Origin: a virus
IMG/VR virus record: IMGVR_UViG_3300012009_000049
Coordinates: 1-29,889 of that record
Reading direction: 5' to 3' (one strand)
DNA: 29,889 nt
Each line of letters starts with the position of its first letter. Positions within the stretch are counted from its first letter, which is position 1. This document shows, one piece after another, positions 1-6,040 of this stretch. Both the position numbers and the translations under genes were made by a program. The notes under the pieces were generated by a model. That model ran no database searches. It worked only from the letters and a program-made list of their open reading frames with translations, and was not told where the DNA came from.

Positions 1-804
1 CTCCCATAATATTTCCATATCCTCGCCGCCGTGCAGTCGCCATTTTTTCCCGTCATAACTCGGCACTAACCCAATATTCCACAGGTCAACCGCTGACTGA
101 AACGGATACTCACCGGGTTTATGGTCTATGTCTTTCCACGTAGAAGTGACATTGCGGAAAATATATCCAGCATATGCCCCGCCCAAAGCCCTGACCGACA
201 CCCAGACTGGATCCCAGACCGACTCCGCGGCCGAAACCCCGAGCGACTCCCAGACCGAAGCCCAGACCGGACCCCAAGCCGAAGCCCAGGCCGAATCCAC
301 GGCCGCCTCCCAGACCGGACCCCAAGCCGAAGCCTCGTCCGGATCCCTGACTGACTCCCAGACCAAAGCCTCCACTGAAGCCCTGACTGACGGATCCCAG
401 ACCGAATCCCACTTCCTCAATAATGCAATATGTTCATCGGTTATTTTTCCAGGTGGGATGACATTGAGCGGGTTTACGGGATTACACGCGAGGCTATAAT
501 CCCACTTAAACACATCTTCCGGCTGTAATTCTCGTATAACATTCAACTGTTTAAATCCGCATTTTTCTGGGTCTTCCACAACAGGCTTCCCAGTCACTTC
601 GAACACAGCGCATGGTATTTCTGCCCCAGCAAAAGCGTCATTCGGGTTGCGGGACGCATGGATAACGGTACCTGAACATAACTCCGGTTTCCCTATATTT
701 TTCCTTCGCACTCTTTTCCCTATACTCTCACGGTAATTGATTGTTTTTCCCGTGAAAAAGTCCCACCCATCCGGGCGGGTGAGTTTATAGAATTTCTCAC
801 TCAT
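1..804 (-). CDS. Tryptophan-rich tetrapeptide-repeat protein (3' end beyond window)
   Basis: An open frame of 268 codons begins with ATG at 804 and reaches the left edge without a stop. The start overlaps the stop of the upstream 47-residue gene as ATGA (801-804) and follows a GAGGGGG ribosome binding site. Residues 1-135 look globular (start MSEKFYKLTRPDGWDFFTG). Roughly residues 138-205 are about 17 copies of a four-residue unit, Ser/Pro-Val/Ala-Trp/Arg-any (SVWD, SVRD, PVWE, SAWG, SVWE). A non-repetitive segment with GYIFRNVTSTWKDIDHKPGEY follows. Similar SVWDSVWD-type repeats are known to me from phage and bacterial proteins of unknown function. The regular spacing suggests a solenoid-like or helical array. 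It is the last visible gene of the recombination/replication operon, so it is probably early. I do not assign a biochemical role. Confidence 0.85.
   Translation of the reverse strand, partial: MSEKFYKLTRPDGWDFFTGKTINYRESIGKRVRRKNIGKPELCSGTVIHASRNPNDAFAGAEIPCAVFEVTGKPVVEDPEKCGFKQLNVIRELQPEDVFKWDYSLACNPVNPLNVIPPGKITDEHIALLRKWDSVWDPSVRASVEALVWESVRDPDEASAWGPVWEAAVDSAWASAWGPVWASVWESLGVSAAESVWDPVWVSVRALGGAYAGYIFRNVTSTWKDIDHKPGEYPFQSAVDLWNIGLVPSYDGKKWRLHGGEDMEILWE
180..412. repeat. 12-bp-period tandem repeat encoding the Trp tetrapeptides
   Basis: The DNA repeats with a 12-base period; minus-strand units resemble tcggtctgggat. It includes a 26-base exact direct repeat at 261-286 and 309-334, 48 bases apart, which is exactly four units. 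Because the period is divisible by three and the units lack stops in several frames, the stretch also produces long spurious open frames on both strands. The coding frame is the minus one that starts at 804. Such arrays can gain or lose units by slippage or recombination. Confidence 0.85.
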
Positions 805-944
805 AATTCCCCCTCATCCTTAACTGCGTGATACTTTTCATCCCCGATGTCGTCCGGGTCTTTGTAGTACACGCACTCCCCAAGGAGGCACTGTCGGTCT
901 TCCCCTTGGAATCTACACTCATCCTTCGTGCAGTACTGGCTCAT
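801..944 (-). CDS. 47-residue Cys-rich protein, possible zinc-binding
   Basis: The chosen ATG at 944 overlaps the stop of the upstream replication-initiator-like gene (ATGA at 941-944) and follows an AGCAGG-like ribosome binding site. An in-frame ATG at 965 and a longer open frame reaching 1028 are less likely because they lie inside the upstream gene. The product has cysteines at residues 5, 10, 19 and 24 (two C-x4-C pairs), then an acidic tail. The pattern suits one small metal site or two disulfides. The stop overlaps the start of the Trp-repeat gene, so translation is probably coupled at both ends. No family recognised. Confidence 0.6.
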   Translation of the reverse strand: MSQYCTKDECRFQGEDRQCLLGECVYYKDPDDIGDEKYHAVKDEGEL

Positions 945-1522
945 AAAACCTGCTTGCTTTGCCATTTCAGAAACTCCTTCCACCGACCATTTAAGAAGCT
1001 GGTCGGAAACATTGTCGTCTTTTCCCACGCCTCGAACGTTACGTCACGCTGCCGACTCACTTGTTTGCCAAAATCCAAGTAAGCCTTAACTGAATTGATT
1101 ATCCTGGTTGGGTCAACGCCGGAGCGTATCATGTGGAGAAACACCGGGCGGGCATCATCTTCATGCGCATTGTTCGGGTACAGGTCCATAAACTGCCCAA
1201 ACAACTCTGCTTCCGCTTTGTTTGGCGGCGGCTCTTTGGTTATTTTTGATCTCCATTTTTTTGGCTCATTAAGTTTGTAGTACGTCCAGCCCGGCTCGGG
1301 CAGGGACGTGCGCAGGATGATATTCTTTTGTTCAAGCAGCCGGATCGTCCGGGTTATGTGGGATTTTTGTATTTGTGTTTCTTCGCGCAGCTGTTCCAAC
1401 TTGACTGAGCACATCTCCCGCTTTTCAACAATCATCAGCTCCGCGAGAGCGGCGAAAAGGCGCCACTCATACGAGGACAAGTTAAGTCTCTTTAGTCTTT
1501 TCAGTATGTTTTTAATCTCCAT
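941..1522 (-). CDS. Winged-helix replication initiator / replisome organiser-like protein
   Basis: 193 residues. Residues about 10-90 read as a winged helix: SYEWRLFAALAELMI, then a recognition-helix segment LREETQIQKSHITRTIRLLEQ, then a wing ending near GWTYYKLNEP. This layout resembles the N-terminal DNA-binding part of phage replication proteins of the lambda O/DnaD-like type. The C-terminal part (about 110-193, with SFLNGRWKEFLKW) resembles the helical end of such proteins, which commonly bind a helicase or loader. It lies two genes after the annealing protein and exonuclease, as expected for a phage replication-recombination operon. The start overlaps the upstream stop as TAATG at 1520-1524. 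A transcription regulator with the same fold is the main alternative. No helicase or loader is visible, although one could lie left of the window. Confidence 0.65.
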   Translation of the reverse strand: MEIKNILKRLKRLNLSSYEWRLFAALAELMIVEKREMCSVKLEQLREETQIQKSHITRTIRLLEQKNIILRTSLPEPGWTYYKLNEPKKWRSKITKEPPPNKAEAELFGQFMDLYPNNAHEDDARPVFLHMIRSGVDPTRIINSVKAYLDFGKQVSRQRDVTFEAWEKTTMFPTSFLNGRWKEFLKWQSKQVL

Positions 1523-1737
1523 TATACACCTCTCTTTTTTCGCTTTATGGACCCCGGGTCGGCCAAAACCTTAAAATTCCAGGCGGTGGCCCTGAGGATA
1601 GACAGAAACTCACACCCTCCCCCGGACTTCATTTTCTTAAACGCTTCGCAATCGGGGCGGCAATACCGTACTTTGGTGCCGGACATCATAGACAGCCAGC
1701 AGATTGTTCTTTCTTCGTCAGGGGCGTCTGGCATCAT
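1522..1737 (-). CDS. 71-residue Cys-containing protein of unknown function
   Basis: The ATG at 1737 overlaps the exonuclease stop (ATGA at 1734-1737), and a second in-frame ATG follows directly. Four cysteines at residues 13, 26, 30 and 42 could bind a metal, and the C-terminal tail is basic (IKRKKRGV). The stop overlaps the next start as TAATG. Its place inside the recombination operon suggests an early DNA-metabolism accessory role, but nothing in the sequence identifies it. Confidence 0.6.
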   Translation of the reverse strand: MMPDAPDEERTICWLSMMSGTKVRYCRPDCEAFKKMKSGGGCEFLSILRATAWNFKVLADPGSIKRKKRGV

Positions 1738-2717
1738 AACGGCTCCATTGTGTCATCAAAGTTCATGGCTTCAATTTCAATCTTATCCATGTATTTTTCC
1801 TTCACGTCCTTGGGCACATTGTAAACAGTCCGAGAATAACAGCGGGGGTTATACAGCCACCGCTTACCTATGCGGACTTTGCCTTGCCCCTTCAAGGTTG
1901 CATTAAGCTTCCTATGCAGTTTATCGTACTCTCCCTTAAGCGGCTTCAACTCTTCGTGTCGCCCCACGTCTGCTATAATCTCCGGGTCATTAATCTCTTC
2001 CAGCGACTCGACTTGTCGATTGCCGGGGAAGCATTGCTTAACCAGGGGGCAGTCGTCGCAGGCGTCACACCATATCGGGTCAGGCGCTTCACTATAGCTT
2101 TCTAATTTCTCCAGTCGCGCCAGCAGGAACGACACTGTGTTTTCGTCCACGTCATCCCATATCAGCTTATAAGCACCGCTCTCTTTGTCTTTGAATATCA
2201 CAAGCAGGTTCGGTATCCCCATCAGGATGTAATAACCGTGCAGGCTGTAGTAATAATCTCTTATCCAGAAGAACGGCGAGGACAGGAGTTCGCTCACCCG
2301 GCTGGTATGCCGAAGGGATCGGAACATTGCTGAGGAGCATGACTTGTAGTCAGCGATAAAGGGTTCACCGCCGACAGATAATATATCGTCAATCTCTCCG
2401 GTCAACGGCGGGCTCAGGGTCCAGTATCGCCGGGCTGGCTGCTCCAGGCGCCGGATATATTCATTATCCACCACGTTAACGTCAGCCCGCATAAGCTTTT
2501 CCTGCTGATGTCCCTCCCGGAATCGCCGCAGCTTTTCCACGGGGTCCCCTTCCGCCGGGCCAAACGTCTCCAGCCAACTCCACCTGGGGCAGTCCATCGC
2601 CCGCCCCAAGCCGCTAACCCGGAACATACCAGACAATTCTCTTTGCCTATCCAGGTCAGCCGCGATGTTATTCAGCGCATCCTGCGCCGCCTGTACTTTT
2701 TCTTTTAGGTTATTCAT
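1734..2717 (-). CDS. PD-(D/E)XK exonuclease, Cas4/RecB-like with Fe-S cysteines
   Basis: 327 residues. The RecB-family nuclease signature is visible: EGHQQEKLMR (His70), GEIDDIL with the catalytic Asp near 110, and FIADYKSC with Asp123 and Lys125, followed by an aromatic helix RDYYYSLHGYYI near 153-164. One cysteine at 43 (MDCPRW) plus Cys217, 220, 223 and 229 match the split one-plus-three arrangement that holds a 4Fe-4S cluster in Cas4, AddB and related nucleases. The expected role is resecting double-stranded ends to give single strands for the annealing protein encoded just upstream, with which it shares an ATGA overlap (2714-2717). The C-terminal 90 residues are unrecognised. There are no CRISPR genes nearby, so this is most simply the exonuclease half of a phage recombination pair. 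Confidence 0.82.
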   Translation of the reverse strand: MNNLKEKVQAAQDALNNIAADLDRQRELSGMFRVSGLGRAMDCPRWSWLETFGPAEGDPVEKLRRFREGHQQEKLMRADVNVVDNEYIRRLEQPARRYWTLSPPLTGEIDDILSVGGEPFIADYKSCSSAMFRSLRHTSRVSELLSSPFFWIRDYYYSLHGYYILMGIPNLLVIFKDKESGAYKLIWDDVDENTVSFLLARLEKLESYSEAPDPIWCDACDDCPLVKQCFPGNRQVESLEEINDPEIIADVGRHEELKPLKGEYDKLHRKLNATLKGQGKVRIGKRWLYNPRCYSRTVYNVPKDVKEKYMDKIEIEAMNFDDTMEPL

Positions 2718-3769
2718 CCGGCCTCCTCTTCTGCGATCTTAATTGATTCACCCAAGAGCTCCATCAGAAAGCCAGCTGCTTCCATATCCAGAGACCCGGG
2801 GATTTCCGCATAATGCGTGTCATATTGGTTTTCTAAGCGGTCAATGATTTTCGTGAGCAGCTTGTCCCGGTCGCGCCCAAGTTCTGCCATGCGGTTAATC
2901 TGCTCATTTATCTTTGCCTTTACAAGCCCCAGGTCCTCTGGCTCCTCTTGGTTTTCCTCTTCATCTCCCTCATCGACAACTTCAGCGTCAACGATCTCCT
3001 CATCTTCCGGCCCTTCTTCTTCATCTTCCGCTTCTGCCGCTGGCTCCTCCTTCTTTTCCTGTTTCTTCTTCGTGTCAGCCTCGCTCTGCGCCTTCTCCTG
3101 CTTTACCTTACCCTTGGCCTTGGTTCCGCTTTTTTTCTCATCCTCCGGCTTCTCCTGCGGCTTCTCTTTGTTTTCCTCTTGCTTCGGCTCTGCGTATTTG
3201 ATATCGCCCATCTCTTGGGCTGCTGGGATTTCATCAGCCGTGTATGGCATCCCGCTTATCTCTGCCGGGAAAGCCAAGCGGAAGCCCTGAGACAAACACA
3301 CCTTCATAAGCATGGTCCGGGGCATTTTCTTCCAAAATTTAGTAATATTCCCCTTGCTTGTGTATTGAACGTACTCATCCCACCAGACCTCATGGTACAG
3401 CGGGTGGTTCCAGTCTTTCCTGAATATCTCACACCAAGCAACCAGCACCCGGTTACCCTTGCTGTCCTCTTCATATTTCAGGCCCTTCTTTAGTCCATCC
3501 CATTGCTTGGACTTTTCAGCCCGCTTAAGGTAAGTCTCGTAGCCCACTACGATTGAAGCCGGCTGATCCCGCTTGTACTTGATCAGGTAGACTTCCCTCT
3601 TGAAGGGGTTTAGGTCCCACAGGCGGCAGATTTCAAGAAACATCTCAATCTCTTCCCGGCTGGCGTACTCGTTTATATGCCGGGTCACCACCTCTGGAGT
3701 TAGTTTAATTTGCGGAGCGTCTATCTCCGTGCCCCGCTTCTCGATCGCCTTGTCGTTTTGTTTTGTCAT
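2714..3769 (-). CDS. bet: Bet/RecT-type single-strand annealing protein
   Basis: 351 residues. Residues about 20-190 read as the phage recombination protein Bet/RecT core: EEIEMFLEICRLWDLNPFKREVYLIKY, SIVVGYETYLKRAEKSKQWDG and KMPRTMLMKVCLSQGFRLAFP. Such proteins coat and anneal single-stranded DNA. The following stretch to about 275 is a low-complexity Glu/Lys linker with acidic runs, and the last 75 residues form a separate helical segment, a longer tail than usual. The linker may recruit single-strand-binding or replication proteins. The ATG overlaps the stop of the small membrane-peptide gene (TAATG), and AAGGAG lies just before it. The stop overlaps the exonuclease start. It is the first clearly functional gene after the promoter at 3911-3939. 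Confidence 0.9.
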   Translation of the reverse strand: MTKQNDKAIEKRGTEIDAPQIKLTPEVVTRHINEYASREEIEMFLEICRLWDLNPFKREVYLIKYKRDQPASIVVGYETYLKRAEKSKQWDGLKKGLKYEEDSKGNRVLVAWCEIFRKDWNHPLYHEVWWDEYVQYTSKGNITKFWKKMPRTMLMKVCLSQGFRLAFPAEISGMPYTADEIPAAQEMGDIKYAEPKQEENKEKPQEKPEDEKKSGTKAKGKVKQEKAQSEADTKKKQEKKEEPAAEAEDEEEGPEDEEIVDAEVVDEGDEEENQEEPEDLGLVKAKINEQINRMAELGRDRDKLLTKIIDRLENQYDTHYAEIPGSLDMEAAGFLMELLGESIKIAEEEAG

Positions 3770-3897
3770 TAGATGATCTCCTTAAAAATGTAGATTAATA
3801 CCAAAACCGCAGCTCCCAGGCAGGATAAACATAGAATCCAACCAAGCAGACACGGCCAGTTAATGCGTTTTGTGATAAAATGCAATGCTTGTTTCAT
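3769..3897 (-). CDS. 42-residue single-helix membrane peptide
   Basis: A short frame with ATG at 3897, preceded by GAGAGGG, whose TAA overlaps the bet ATG as TAATG. The product has a basic amphipathic start (MKQALHFITKRINW) and one long hydrophobic stretch (about residues 15-38), so it should sit in the inner membrane. Coupling to bet supports it being a real gene, although it could act mainly as a translational leader. No family recognised. Confidence 0.55.
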   Translation of the reverse strand: MKQALHFITKRINWPCLLGWILCLSCLGAAVLVLIYIFKEII

Positions 3898-3908
3898 GCG
3901 CCCTCTCT

Positions 3909-3922
3909 ATCCTATATAGGAT
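3909..3922. promoter_or_regulatory. 14-base perfect palindrome over the -10 element (operator candidate)
   Basis: The sequence ATCCTATATAGGAT is a perfect inverted repeat covering the -10 region of the bet-operon promoter. That placement is typical of a repressor dimer site. No repressor gene is visible in the window. Confidence 0.5.
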
Positions 3923-3939
3923 TTAATTACCATTGTCAA
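3911..3939 (-). promoter_or_regulatory. Sigma70-like promoter of the recombination operon
   Basis: On the minus strand a perfect TTGACA (3939-3934) is followed, 17 bases on, by TATAGG (3916-3911). A TATATA at 15-base spacing is an alternative. Transcription would start near 3904, only a few bases before the ATG at 3897, leaving almost no leader. It lies inside the 3' end of the preceding small gene, so the bet operon can be expressed separately from the upstream early genes. Confidence 0.6.
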
Positions 3940-4015
3940 TGCCTTTTTTTTCATACAGCCGATACAGCCAACCCGAAAAAAAAGCGACGATAAACACCAG
4001 CAGCCCTTCAATCAA
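3923..4015 (-). CDS. 30-residue membrane peptide, TTG start
   Basis: A TTG at 4015-4013 overlaps the stop of the upstream zinc-ribbon-like gene as TTGA and is preceded by AGAGG at good spacing. The product has one hydrophobic segment (IEGLLVFIVAFFSGWLY) then a charged tail. The non-ATG start and small size make this tentative; the overlap and ribosome binding site are the main support. The bet promoter lies within its last codons and just beyond. Confidence 0.42.
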   Translation of the reverse strand: MIEGLLVFIVAFFSGWLYRLYEKKGIDNGN

Positions 4016-4212
4016 GGTTGCCTCTTTTTGACATGCTTATCTTCCGCTGTAGGTAAATATTTAGATTTGCATTTAGGGCAATATGCTTTATCGTAAGTTA
4101 TATGCCATCCATATCTTTTCGCATAGCCATGAATTGTTTCCCCCTGAATATAACCCTTATGCTTAGCTTTGCAATCAGAACATCTTAATATTATTTTTAT
4201 TCCATCAGCCAT
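4012..4212 (-). CDS. Small zinc-ribbon-like protein
   Basis: 66 residues from the ATG at 4212, which has GGAGGGAGG upstream. A longer frame to 4278 starts inside the upstream gene and is unlikely. Two C-x2-C knuckles (Cys11/14 and Cys45/48) are separated by 30 residues, with short strand-like segments between, which is a classic zinc-ribbon arrangement. The C-terminus is basic. Ribbons of this sort bind nucleic acid or partner proteins, but the target is unknown. The start lies in an 8-base overlap with the upstream stop. Confidence 0.7.
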   Translation of the reverse strand: MADGIKIILRCSDCKAKHKGYIQGETIHGYAKRYGWHITYDKAYCPKCKSKYLPTAEDKHVKKRQP

Positions 4213-4390
4213 TGGATTCCTCCCTCCACTGCTTATAATGCGGTGATTGTTTGCCATAAGAACAATCAGAATAAACACTTGTTTTTCCGGTATATCCGCA
4301 TGGGTGTTCTCCAGCGTAGGCTATCGCTTCACACTCAATAGGCTTTCCGCCCGCCTCATGCCACCAAAAACATGGCTTCTCAATTCTCAT
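4205..4390 (-). CDS. 61-residue protein with four cysteines
   Basis: The ATG at 4390 overlaps the stop of the upstream 28-residue frame as ATGA (4387-4390); a GTG three codons earlier is the alternative start. Cysteines at residues 7, 20, 31 and 43 and a Trp/Tyr-rich sequence (CFWWHEAGGKP) suggest a small metal-bound or disulfide fold. No family recognised. It is translated in a chain with the genes on both sides. Confidence 0.55.
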   Translation of the reverse strand: MRIEKPCFWWHEAGGKPIECEAIAYAGEHPCGYTGKTSVYSDCSYGKQSPHYKQWREESNG

Positions 4391-4473
4391 GGCCGCCACT
4401 CAATCTCCGCCCGCTCCTCCGGTGTTACCCGAATGAACAGCGTGGATGATTTGTTCTGTTTTTTATTTGTCAT
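4387..4473 (-). CDS. 28-residue peptide resembling the start of a ribbon-helix-helix protein
   Basis: ATG at 4473 follows a perfect GGAGGAG with seven bases of spacing and runs to a TGA overlapping the next ATG. The segment LFIRVTPEERAEIEWRP looks like the strand and first helix of a ribbon-helix-helix or MobC-type domain, but it ends before a second helix. It may be a real micropeptide, a remnant, or a leader that feeds ribosomes to the next gene. Confidence 0.5.
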   Translation of the reverse strand: MTNKKQNKSSTLFIRVTPEERAEIEWRP

Positions 4474-4500
4474 TATTTCTCCTCCTCAGGCAACCTCAAG

Positions 4501-4989
4501 CTAATCAAAACCTATCCCGTTTGCTCTTGCCCATTCTTCCACTTCCCCTAAATCCTGGGAGCTGAAAAGGATATTTTCTTCTCCGGTGCCGCCTTCATCG
4601 CAAGCGTCCGGGCACAAAACCTCCAATCTCCACCAGGGGGCGGCTTCTGCTTCTCCTGTAACATCGACTAACACAACCAAACCCAGCTTTCCGCAAAGTG
4701 CGCAGGGGCGCAATTCTGCCCCCGGCACTTTTTTGAAAGTTTCTACCACTGGGTCTTTCCATCCTTCCAACGGTTCGCCGTCTGGGTACACTCCAATGAC
4801 AGACCCGTCTGTGTTTTTAACCTCACCGCAGGCAAAGCGCTCATATTTTCCCTCTCTCATGTCCCATTCCGCGCCGTTAATATCCATAGCCAGGATATAC
4901 CGCTGTTGTTCGCCGTCCCCGGCCCCTTGCCAGTCACTCCAGGTGACGATTACATCGTTTCCGTCAATTTTTCTTGTTTCTTTTTGCAT
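4501..4989 (-). CDS. Unrecognised 162-residue early protein with paired Cys knuckles
   Basis: ATG at 4989 lies directly after the TAA of the upstream gene, with GGAGG before it. The protein is acidic. CALC at 96-99 and CPDAC at 126-130 form a possible zinc knuckle pair in an otherwise beta-rich sequence. The last 25 residues (LGEVEEWARANGIGFD) look helical. The first codons resemble those of the upstream gene (MQKARK versus MQKETRK). No function can be given. Confidence 0.7.
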   Translation of the reverse strand: MQKETRKIDGNDVIVTWSDWQGAGDGEQQRYILAMDINGAEWDMREGKYERFACGEVKNTDGSVIGVYPDGEPLEGWKDPVVETFKKVPGAELRPCALCGKLGLVVLVDVTGEAEAAPWWRLEVLCPDACDEGGTGEENILFSSQDLGEVEEWARANGIGFD

Positions 4990-5301
4990 TTAATCCTCCA
5001 GGCCCCAAGCTTTACATTCCGCTTGTTTTGTTTCTTCCTTTATAAAGTGGATCGGATAGTTTTTCTCTCGCTCATAAGCATACGGGTCCTTTTTATACTT
5101 TGCTGGTATCCACCCTGCCCCTGCCATAGCTTCAATCGCAACAAAACGGCTATGATCCCCATAGCCATAGGCAAACGGGACCGTTAGGGTATCCGAATTG
5201 TTTGTTTTTGTTATCCGCGCTGAAAAGTAACTGTTCCCATTGGCTTTATCAAACCATTCCTTTACGTGGACAATAAATTTGATTTTCCTTGCTTTTTGCA
5301 T
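4990..5301 (-). CDS. Unrecognised 103-residue early protein
   Basis: ATG at 5301 has GGAGGG upstream, and the stop abuts the next ATG. The first half is strand-rich (KIKFIVHVKEWFDKANGNSY, then FSARITKTN). A glycine-aromatic motif AYGYGDHSR follows, then a Lys/Tyr-rich end. The layout resembles small conserved phage proteins of unknown function that I know from environmental genomes, but I cannot name a family. It lies in the minus-strand early cluster. Confidence 0.7.
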   Translation of the reverse strand: MQKARKIKFIVHVKEWFDKANGNSYFSARITKTNNSDTLTVPFAYGYGDHSRFVAIEAMAGAGWIPAKYKKDPYAYEREKNYPIHFIKEETKQAECKAWGLED

Positions 5302-5302
5302 T

Positions 5303-5536
5303 TTAGCCCTCCTGTTTGATTGTCTTTACCGCGGCATCCGCGAACGCGACCGCGGCACCCCATGTTTTAAACCAGGACCAGCCGGAAGACAACATATTCC
5401 GCAGGTCCCGGACCAGGACAAGATATACTTCACCGTCCGGACCCGAGAATTCCCGGCCGACTTCACGGGCATCGACTCTCAAGCAGCCGTGTGTACCTGC
5501 ATGGTAATAAAGGTTTTCTGTTGCGGTTTGTTTCAT
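5303..5536 (-). CDS. Unrecognised 77-residue early protein
   Basis: ATG at 5536 has AAGGAGAT upstream. The sequence contains HAGTHGCLRVDAREVG, a strand pair EVYLVLVRDL and an amphipathic C-terminal helix (AAVAFADAAVKTIKQ). Its 5' leader shares sequence and a hairpin with the leader of the next upstream gene (5612-5854), and both proteins begin MKQ, although the rest do not match clearly. No family recognised. Confidence 0.65.
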   Translation of the reverse strand: MKQTATENLYYHAGTHGCLRVDAREVGREFSGPDGEVYLVLVRDLRNMLSSGWSWFKTWGAAVAFADAAVKTIKQEG

Positions 5537-5603
5537 TGTTTTTAATCTCCTTTTGTTAATTTGCCGTGACTCCGGATCACTCCGGAGTTTCGCTGGAGTC
5601 TCG
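5537..5603 (-). promoter_or_regulatory. Leader A: hairpin plus conserved box before the 77-residue gene
   Basis: Read on the minus strand, this leader has a GACTCC...GGAGTC-type stem region that includes the palindrome ACTCCGGAGT. It then has GGAGTCACGGCAA, AAAAGGAGATT and the ATGAAACAA start. The order and most bases match leader B (5855-5911). It may be a translational control element or simply a duplicated intergenic segment. Confidence 0.5.
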
Positions 5604-5611
5604 CAAGCTCA

Positions 5612-5854
5612 TCAGACGGCTTCATCCCCTTTTAGCCATTGTTTAATTGCACCCTCAAAAGTGCTGAAATAGTTCCCCCAAAAACAATCCCCGGTTTCTG
5701 GATCAAATGACCAAATGACGTATTCATCAGGTCGATCTGGAGCAGGATTTTCCCAAAAAGCAAATGTCTTGCGCCGATCATGGTTTACCGCAAGGCATAG
5801 AGCATTATTTTTAATGCGTTTCCCTGGGATAATTTCATGTTTTGCTTGTTTCAT
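5612..5854 (-). CDS. Unrecognised 80-residue early protein
   Basis: ATG at 5854 follows AGGAGATT. The N-terminus is basic (MKQAKHEIIPGKRIKNN). Strand-like segments RKTFAFWENP and YVIWSFDPETGD follow, then WGNYFSTFEGAIKQWL, a pattern seen in small single-domain phage proteins with a strand-helix end. No family is recognised. It is the first gene downstream of the non-coding island on the minus strand. Confidence 0.65.
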   Translation of the reverse strand: MKQAKHEIIPGKRIKNNALCLAVNHDRRKTFAFWENPAPDRPDEYVIWSFDPETGDCFWGNYFSTFEGAIKQWLKGDEAV

Positions 5855-5911
5855 ATTGAATCTCCTATTTTTGATTTTCGGCCATTGCCGTCACTCCTCT
5901 ATGGAGTCACA
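5855..5911 (-). promoter_or_regulatory. Leader B: copy of the hairpin and box before the 80-residue gene
   Basis: Read on the minus strand: GTGACTCC, a four- to five-base loop, GGAGTGACGGCAA, a short A-rich spacer, AGGAGATT and ATGAAACAA. It aligns in order with leader A and differs mainly in the loop and spacer. Confidence 0.5.
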
Positions 5912-5950
5912 AAGCCAAACCAGGACAAAAAAAATTACCCCCCCAACAAG

Positions 5951-6040
5951 CTATCTATATATATATACCTATATACCTATATTTTCTTATATTCTATATA
6001 TACTTAGATACCTACCTATACCCAAAACCAAAACCAAAAC
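5951..6040. repeat. AT-rich low-complexity tract with TATACC and CCAAAA repeats
   Basis: The plus strand shows alternating TA runs, repeated tatacctatatacc-type units to about 6020, and then three tandem CCAAAA units (about 6022-6040). This is the most AT-rich stretch of the window and would melt easily. Confidence 0.6.

Noticed and set aside
180-412. CRISPR array
   Set aside because: Units are 12 bases and contiguous, with no spacers; they lie in a coding frame.
119-499. Long frames rich in Gly/Phe (minus) or Thr/Gln/Ala (plus) over the tandem repeat
   Set aside because: They are other-frame readings of the 12-base repeat. The frame from ATG 804 has a ribosome binding site, gene coupling and no stop to the left edge.
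1734-2717. Part of a CRISPR-Cas adaptation module
   Set aside because: The nuclease is Cas4-like, but no cas1/cas2 or repeats are present and the neighbour is a Bet protein.
2817-3493. Plus-strand Ser- and Leu/Phe-rich frames
   Set aside because: They are antisense shadows of the Glu/Lys-rich linker of the Bet gene.
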